Shown: positions 58,690-64,000 of the stretch, one piece after another | Layout: each line of letters opens with the position of its first letter | Position numbering within the stretch: position 1 is the stretch's first letter | Assembly (NCBI GenBank): GCA_030737835.1 | Contig: CM060855.1 | Location: 1,907,032 to 1,971,031, forward strand | From: Acorus gramineus | Taxonomy: Eukaryota; Streptophyta; Magnoliopsida; Acorales; Acoraceae | Direction: 5' to 3' | Length of the DNA stretch: 64,000 bases | Program-made: the position numbers and the translations under genes | The notes under the pieces: model-generated | Told to the model about the DNA's origin: nothing | What the model saw: only the letters and a program-made list of their open reading frames with translations | Database searches by the model: none

Positions 58690-59644
58690 GGTTAAAGACG
58701 TCTAAATCCTGCGAACATGAAAAAATTCATACAAGTCTTTATTAAAATTAGAACAGACATACGAGTCTCTAAAAACTCAAAAAAATTCAATTATCATTCT
58801 TGAGTTAAATTTCCATTCAAACTTAATGGAATATTTTCATAATATTCTGTCACATATCATTGTGTTGACATTGAAATCTTTATAAACAGTCATAAAGACA
58901 AATTAGTCCCTGCAAAAGATAAAATTGTCCCTGAAAGACTTTTACATTAAATTGTGTACACATTGCAGTCCCTATAAACAATCATAAAGACAAATTAGTC
59001 CTTGCAAAAGATAAAATTGCCCCTGAAAGATTTTTACATTTAATTGGATAGACATTACAGTCCTTATAAATAATCGTAAAGACAAATTGGTACATGTAAA
59101 AGATAAAAATGTCCCTGAAGAATTTTTACATTTAATTGTATAGAAATTGCAGTCTTTTAGAGGGTATTTAATTTTTAAATTGCAATGTATACACAATTAA
59201 ATGTAAAAATCCTTCAAGGGTATTTTTGTCTTTTAGAGGGATCAATTTGTCTTTACGATTGTTTATAAGGACTGTAATGTCTATTCAATTACATGTAAAA
59301 GTCTTTCAAGGGCAATTTTGTCTTTTGCGGGGACTAATTTATCTTTATGATTATTTATAAGGACTATAATATATACACAATTTAATGTAAAAGTCTTTTA
59401 GGGGCAATTTTATCTTTTGCAGAGACTAATTTGTCTTTATGACTGTTTATAAGGACTTCAATGTCTACACAATTATATGTGATGGAATATTCTAGGAATA
59501 TTCCGTTAAATTTGGATGGAAATTTAACTCAGGGATGATAATTAGGTTTTTCTGAGTTTTCAGGGACTCGTACGTCTGTCTCAATTTTAGTAGGGACTTA
59601 TATTTGTTTTGTCATGTTTGTAGGGATTTATATGTCTTTAACTC
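58690..59644. mobile_element. Fold-back transposon (955 bp) with tandem subrepeats in its arms
   Basis: Almost the entire element is one palindrome centred near 59166. The left tip GGTTAAAGACGTCTAAATCC mirrors the right tip ...GGATTTATATGTCTTTAACTC. Each arm contains about three tandem units of roughly 107 bp (TTTATAA.CA.TCATAAAGACA through the 'gtccctgaaaga' block to TTTTACATTAAAT). The flanks are an exact 10-bp direct repeat TTATTTAAAA (58680-58689 and 59645-59654), close to the 9-bp Mutator rule. No coding capacity. It lies about 370 bases beyond the PAT stop codon. Confidence 0.92.
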
Positions 59645-59654
59645 TTATTTAAAA

Positions 59655-59972
59655 TGTTTTTTGTGATGAATGTTAAGGAGATGTGTAGCCCCCCCAGCCT
59701 TAATTGTAGTTCAGATCAGGGTTTTTTTTTTTTTTTAAAAAAAAAATCACATTATCCCATTAAAATACATGTTATATGAAATAAATTATATATTGATATA
59801 TATTAGTTTTCATGTTGTTGTATTACTTCATATAATTCTTAGATAGAATTTTGTAGTATTGACGTATTATGATTCGTGGGCACTTTAGCAGTCGTCATTT
59901 TATTGATGTCATTGAATACTCTATTTTATTAACGCATAAAATATATATATTAAATTTGTATATATATTAAAT
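59655..59972. other. AT-rich spacer, no feature seen
   Basis: A T-run/A-run junction at about 59721-59747 is the only notable simple sequence. Confidence 0.6.
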
Positions 59973-60208
59973 CAATAATGATTTTTGAGCCCCAATTGTT
60001 AGACCCCAACCTAAGCCCCATGAGGTGGCAATCTTGAAATACTCATATTATCCCCCTAACTAATCTTACCATTTTTTTAATAACCGTCCTATTAATACTG
60101 AGTTAGTTAAGATTTGGGAGAGAATTTTCGTTTATGAAGATACTTCAATTGCACGATAAAAAAAAAATCATGAGTTTTATAAAGGTTGATACGTCGCAAA
60201 GAAAACAA

Positions 60209-60734
60209 TAGGGGTGGTAAACGAGCCGAACGAGCCGAGTTTTGACCTGCTCAGGCTCGGCTCGTTTAGTATCAGGCTCGGCTCGGGCTCGGCTCGGTTC
60301 GGGGACGAGCTTCATTTTATGTTCAAGCTCGGCTCGTTGGATTCGTGAAAAGCTCGGTTAAAGCTCGGCTCGGCTCGTTTGTTAAAAAAGCCAAGCTGAA
60401 GCTCGAATCAAGGCTCGGCTCGGGCTCGTTTAGCTAAAAAAAATCTTGTTTAGCATTTAAGAAATCACATTTCATAAATCACAACACCTTATACATGTGA
60501 AAGTAACATAAGTTCAGGCTCGGGCTCGGCTCGTTAACCTTTTTTCAGTTAAGTAAACGAGCTCGTCTAGGCTCGGGCTCGACTCGGGCTCGGCTCGGGC
60601 TCGGCTCGTTTACAAACCGAGCTTTAAAAATTGTTCAAGCTCGGCTCGTTTGTCTAATCGAACGAGCCTGAGCGAGCTTTAATCGAGCCGAACCCGGGCC
60701 GAGCCCGAGCTGCTCGGCTCGTTTACCAGCCCTA
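60209..60734. mobile_element. hAT MITE (526 bp) with GGCTCG arrays, nested in the MULE
   Basis: A perfect 8-bp duplication GAAAACAA lies at 60201-60208 and 60735-60742. The ends are TAGGGGTGGTAAACGAGCCG and, reverse-complemented, TAGGGCTGGTAAACGAGCCG. Both halves are filled with GCTCGGCTCG/CGAGCC units, and the centre is AT-rich. The terminal hexamer-plus layout resembles the autonomous hAT at 13257-16781 (TAGAGGTGT.AAACGGG) but the subterminal units differ, so cross-mobilisation is not assured. Confidence 0.95.
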
Positions 60735-61404
60735 GAAAACAAACACCAATTTTCAATTTTCATTCAGATTTGATAGTCGATTTCAATTTCATCGTTGAAA
60801 GAAAGGATTTCAACGTTTTTTTTTTTTTTTTGATTTGATGGTGGTGCAAACATCCAAGTTAGGCCTTTCGAACCCCCAAAAAAATCACGATTTACATTAT
60901 TTTAGATCCAGATTCAATAGTGGAAGTGGAAACAAACATCAAAATCAATTTTTTTTTTCAGTTTCATCTATGGAGGATGTTAGAATTGCACGGTTCATTT
61001 TTTTTTTGTTCGCGACCTGATTGTGGCGAGACAATGGCGATCCAATCAGGTTAGATTTATTTCGATCTGAATAATTCATATTTGATCTGATTTTTTTATT
61101 ACTCCTTCGATTCATCACATACCTTTTTGTTTGTTTTCATTTCATCAAATTAAATTCAAATACATATGGTGTATCTCGATTTAGATGCATTCCTGTGTTT
61201 TTATGTTTGATCTGAATAATCAATTTTTATTGGTGTGTACGTGTATATTTATGCATATTGAATCATTGAGGATATTTTTTAGCTTTGAATGATCATTATT
61301 CAACTCATTAGATTAATAATTATTAGTATCGAATGTGTAGATGTTATTTCAAATTCCAGATATACGTGTATCTTGAATATGTTTTCAAGCCGAATTTGAA
61401 GTTT

Positions 61405-61464
61405 GACATTTTATTTCTATGGAATTGATTAGTGTGTACCTGATTAATATTTAATTGTTAATTG

Positions 61465-61505
<41 letters not shown>

Positions 61506-61813
61506 AATGTTGGAAGGACATCTATGTACTGCTAATTAACATGTCTGGTAATTCAAAATCCACATGATTTGTTTTGGTTTTAAGATACAGCACTGTATCT
61601 TAATTTTAATTTTTGACATTTTATTTCTATGGAATTGATTAATGTGTACCTGATTAATATTTAATTGCTAATTGTCGTATATATATATATATATATAAAG
61701 GTTTGAAGGACTTTATTTAAAATCTATGTACTGCTAATTAACATGTCTGGTAATTCAAAATCCACATGATTTGTTTTGGTTTTAAGATACAGCACTGTAT
61801 CTTAATTTTAATT
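61405..61813 (+). repeat. 210-bp tandem duplication with (TA)n
   Basis: Two units (from 61405 and 61615) share GACATTTTATTTCTATGGAA through TGTACTGCTAATTAACATGT to the palindrome AGATACAGCACTGTATCT. Each contains a TA microsatellite of different length (about 61469-61500 and 61678-61697). Confidence 0.88.
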
Positions 61814-61851
61814 TTATAACATGTGACAACTTTTCTATTTCTTAACAGGCA

Positions 61852-63470
61852 GTGGGGACGATTCTATGGATGACACATTTGAAGAATCAATTCATTTGGA
61901 AGACATCCACGATTCATGTGAAATGGAAACCAGTTTACCAAAGGAAGTGATTGATTTGGCTGATTAGCAAAATGTGGATGAGATAGTAGCATGTGCAGAA
62001 CAGTCTATTCCATCTGTTGGGGTGTGTTTTCATTCTGAATCTGAAGTGCGATTGTTTTATAATAATTTTGCTCACAAGGTTGGATTTGGCATTGCCAAGA
62101 TTCATGGGAAAAAGAATGAAAATGGAAGGCAAAGGTTTTTTTTTCTCTGGCTTGCTGTAGAAATGGAAAGCATGTACCAACTGGAAAGAATGCGTTCAAT
62201 GTCTGGTCTTCAATCAAGACTGGTTGTGGTGCTAAGATAAACATTAGTGTGAAGGGAAATGAGTGCTTCTTGATATCAAAGGTGGTTTTAGATCATAACC
62301 ATCATTTAAGCCCCCTTAAATCTCGCCATTTTGCGTGTCATAGGAAGATTGATCCTATGTCGAAACGGGTTTTGGATATTAATGATAAGTAGTTAATATA
62401 ATTTATTTGTTTGTAACTTTAAGAACTATAATGAAATTAAGAAACGAATGAAGTCCATTGTTTATGAGTCTCTTACACCTGGTGATTTTGACACCAATTC
62501 GCAACAGATGATTAAGGAGTATGGAATGTCAGAGAATGTGTGGCTTTCATCATTATCTAATGATCATTCACGATGGGTTCCAATATATGTGAAAGAAACT
62601 TTCTGAGCCGGTATGTCTACTATACAAAGAAGTGAAAGCATGAATGCATTTTTTTGATGACTATGTTAATTCAAAACAACATTAAACAGTTCGTTGAGCA
62701 GTATGACAATGCATTGAAAAGCAAGGTTGAGAAGAAGGAAAAAGCTGATTTTCATTCAACAAATTCTATCATTCCATTGCTAACCGAATTCCATTTTGAG
62801 AAATAGTTCCAAGAGACATATACACATGATATTTTTAGGAAGGTACAGAATGAAATCAAGGGAATGATTTTCTGCAATCTTGTCCAAGTATCAGATGTGG
62901 ATTGTATCAGATATTTTGTTGTTGATGATATTTCAAAGGGCAAGGATGGAGTGACAAAAAAAAATAGCGTACCAAGTTCGTTTTGATGAAGGTAAGCAGA
63001 AGGTTAAATGCCTATGCTGTCTTTTTGAATTTAAGAGTATCATGTGTAGACATTCTATGAAAGTCCTGATACATATCAACATGATGGAAGTTTCACAAAA
63101 CTACATTCTTGACCGTTGGTGGAAGGGCATTAAACGAATGCACAATTTTGTGAAAAACTGTTATGTGGACAACATGTTAAATGAGCAAATGTGGAGGCAC
63201 CATGATTTGCACTCTAAATTTATATCAATCGCTGATGTTGCTGTTGTCTCTCCTGAAATGTTTGAATTGTGCAAAAAGCATCTTGATGTTTTGTATAATG
63301 ACTTGACGAAACAAGTTACTGATCACAATGACTGTAGTGTTGGTGATGAGCAGATTCTAGATTCAATTGTTCACTTGCCTTTCAAGGTTCGAAGTAAAGG
63401 ACGACCGCCATCAAGAAGGAAGGCACCCAAGGTTTACAAGCCGAGGAATAAGAAAGCAAAAATACCTTAA
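61852..63470 (+). pseudogene. FAR1/FRS-like MULE transposase pseudogene, catalytic core deleted
   Basis: After an AG acceptor (ACAGGCAGTGG) an acidic leader is followed by the FAR1 DNA-binding domain: IPSVGVCFHSESEVRLFYNN, VGFGIAKIHGKK, then past a frame change KTGCGAKINISVKGN and VVLDHNHHLSP (61970-62390). At 62390-62427 it jumps directly to the region that normally follows the MULE domain (YNEIKKRMKSIVYESL, WLSSLSNDHSRWVPIYVKET, stop, AGMSTIQRSESMNAFF, 62427-62657). The ~250-residue DDE core is therefore absent. A SWIM finger follows (CLCCLFEFKSIMCRHSM, about 63010-63060), then a basic tail KGRPPSRRKAPKVYKPRNKK ending TAA 63470. Several stops and shifts occur. It could equally be called a relic of a domesticated FRS gene, but the MULE terminus upstream favours transposon origin. 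Confidence 0.8.
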
Positions 63471-64000
63471 GGATCTAATATTTTTTAGAAGGTTGCAGAG
63501 GGCTTTTTTTTTGTACAACACATTTGATGTCATAATGTGTTATTTCAATGTGTTTGTGGACTTCATTTGACATTGTCATTATGTTTGATGTTATCAGTTT
63601 TACTTGGTTCATCTTATACACTGATTACAATTTTACAGATACACATAACATTGACCAAACACATCATAAATTCAGATATGAATCACTAGTGTTTTGCAAT
63701 TTATACAGGTTTTAAGATACACACACCACAATAGTTATTTGACAGGTTTTCAGATAGTACCCATTATGATCTACTATGCTGGAGAAGCAGCCAACCTTAT
63801 ATGATTCATTTCTAATACAAATTTCATATACACCATGAAATTTAGATACATCTATCACTGCATCACATCAAACTCATATATGAATCACCACTGTTTTATA
63901 GTTTATACATGTTTTAAGATACACATTTCACATTCAGATACACCTCAATAGTTATAATCTAACATGCTGGAGAAGCAGGAAATTATATTTGATTCATTTT

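Larger units (their letters stand above)
59973..64000 (+). mobile_element. FAR1-bearing MULE, left part (runs off the window)
   Basis: The left terminus is A-type (CAATAATGATTTTTGAGCCC, then GCCCCATGAGGTGGCAATCT), and the following ~250 bp plus 60740-61850 are colinear with the 5' region of the MULE at 34704. The nine bases before it are ATATTAAAT (59964-59972). It contains a hAT MITE (60209-60734), a 210-bp tandem duplication and a FAR1/FRS-like pseudogene. From 63480 to the end is non-coding with many AGATACA-type motifs. The right terminus is outside. Confidence 0.75.

Overview
The window is nuclear DNA of a flowering plant, most likely a eudicot. Genes are split by GT-AG introns, AT-rich spacers are packed with plant-type transposons (hAT, Mutator-like, CACTA, PIF/Harbinger-like, Ty1/copia, probable Ty3/gypsy and LINE), and the recognisable genes are plant families. 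No bacterial, organellar or CRISPR-type feature was seen.

Three host gene loci can be supported, all on the + strand. (1) 3719-7634: exons 2 and 3 of a class III peroxidase whose first exon is not in the window. (2) 22648-29437: a complete 3-exon tandem paralogue of it (354 residues, PER12-like secreted haem peroxidase). (3) 44824-58317: a complete 5-exon DHHC-type protein S-acyltransferase (411 residues) with an 8.6 kb first intron. A 93-codon ORF of unknown origin (8835-9116) lies between two direct repeats downstream of the first peroxidase.

Most of the rest is mobile DNA, and many elements have boundaries that can be read directly as target-site duplications (TSDs). 1-7.0 kb (introns of peroxidase copy 1): two inverted ~0.84 kb Mutator-type MITEs, a fold-back repeat and a 1.4 kb MULE whose empty site survives in copy 2. 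13.26-16.78 kb: a near-intact hAT transposon with a perfect 8-bp TSD and a transposase gene broken by one frameshift. 17.2 kb: a solo LTR. 19-21 kb: a decayed MULE with a captured domain. 24-29 kb (intron 2 of peroxidase copy 2): a fold-back element and two GC-rich hAT-type elements. 29.7-34.6 kb: a decayed CACTA-like element with a Transposase_24-like pseudogene. 34.70-42.82 kb: a MULE containing a probable solo LTR, which contains another MULE; near its right end it also contains an inverted sibling of itself, giving a kilobase-scale palindrome. 44.8-58.3 kb (S-acyltransferase introns): a miniature LTR retrotransposon with both LTRs, PBS and TSD, a LINE fragment, a minisatellite, a hairpin MITE, and a 391-bp hAT-type MITE with ten TTCGAA palindromes. 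58.69-59.64 kb: a perfectly bounded fold-back element with tandem subrepeats in its arms. 59.97 kb to the end: the left part of a MULE carrying a FAR1/FRS-like pseudogene that has lost its catalytic core.

The host genes have no obvious joint pathway. The peroxidases would act in the cell wall or vacuole, the S-acyltransferase in membranes. The distinctive content is the layered transposon history, with MULE-type, fold-back and hAT families that recur within the window and allow relative dating. All calls come from reading the sequence; no database search was run.
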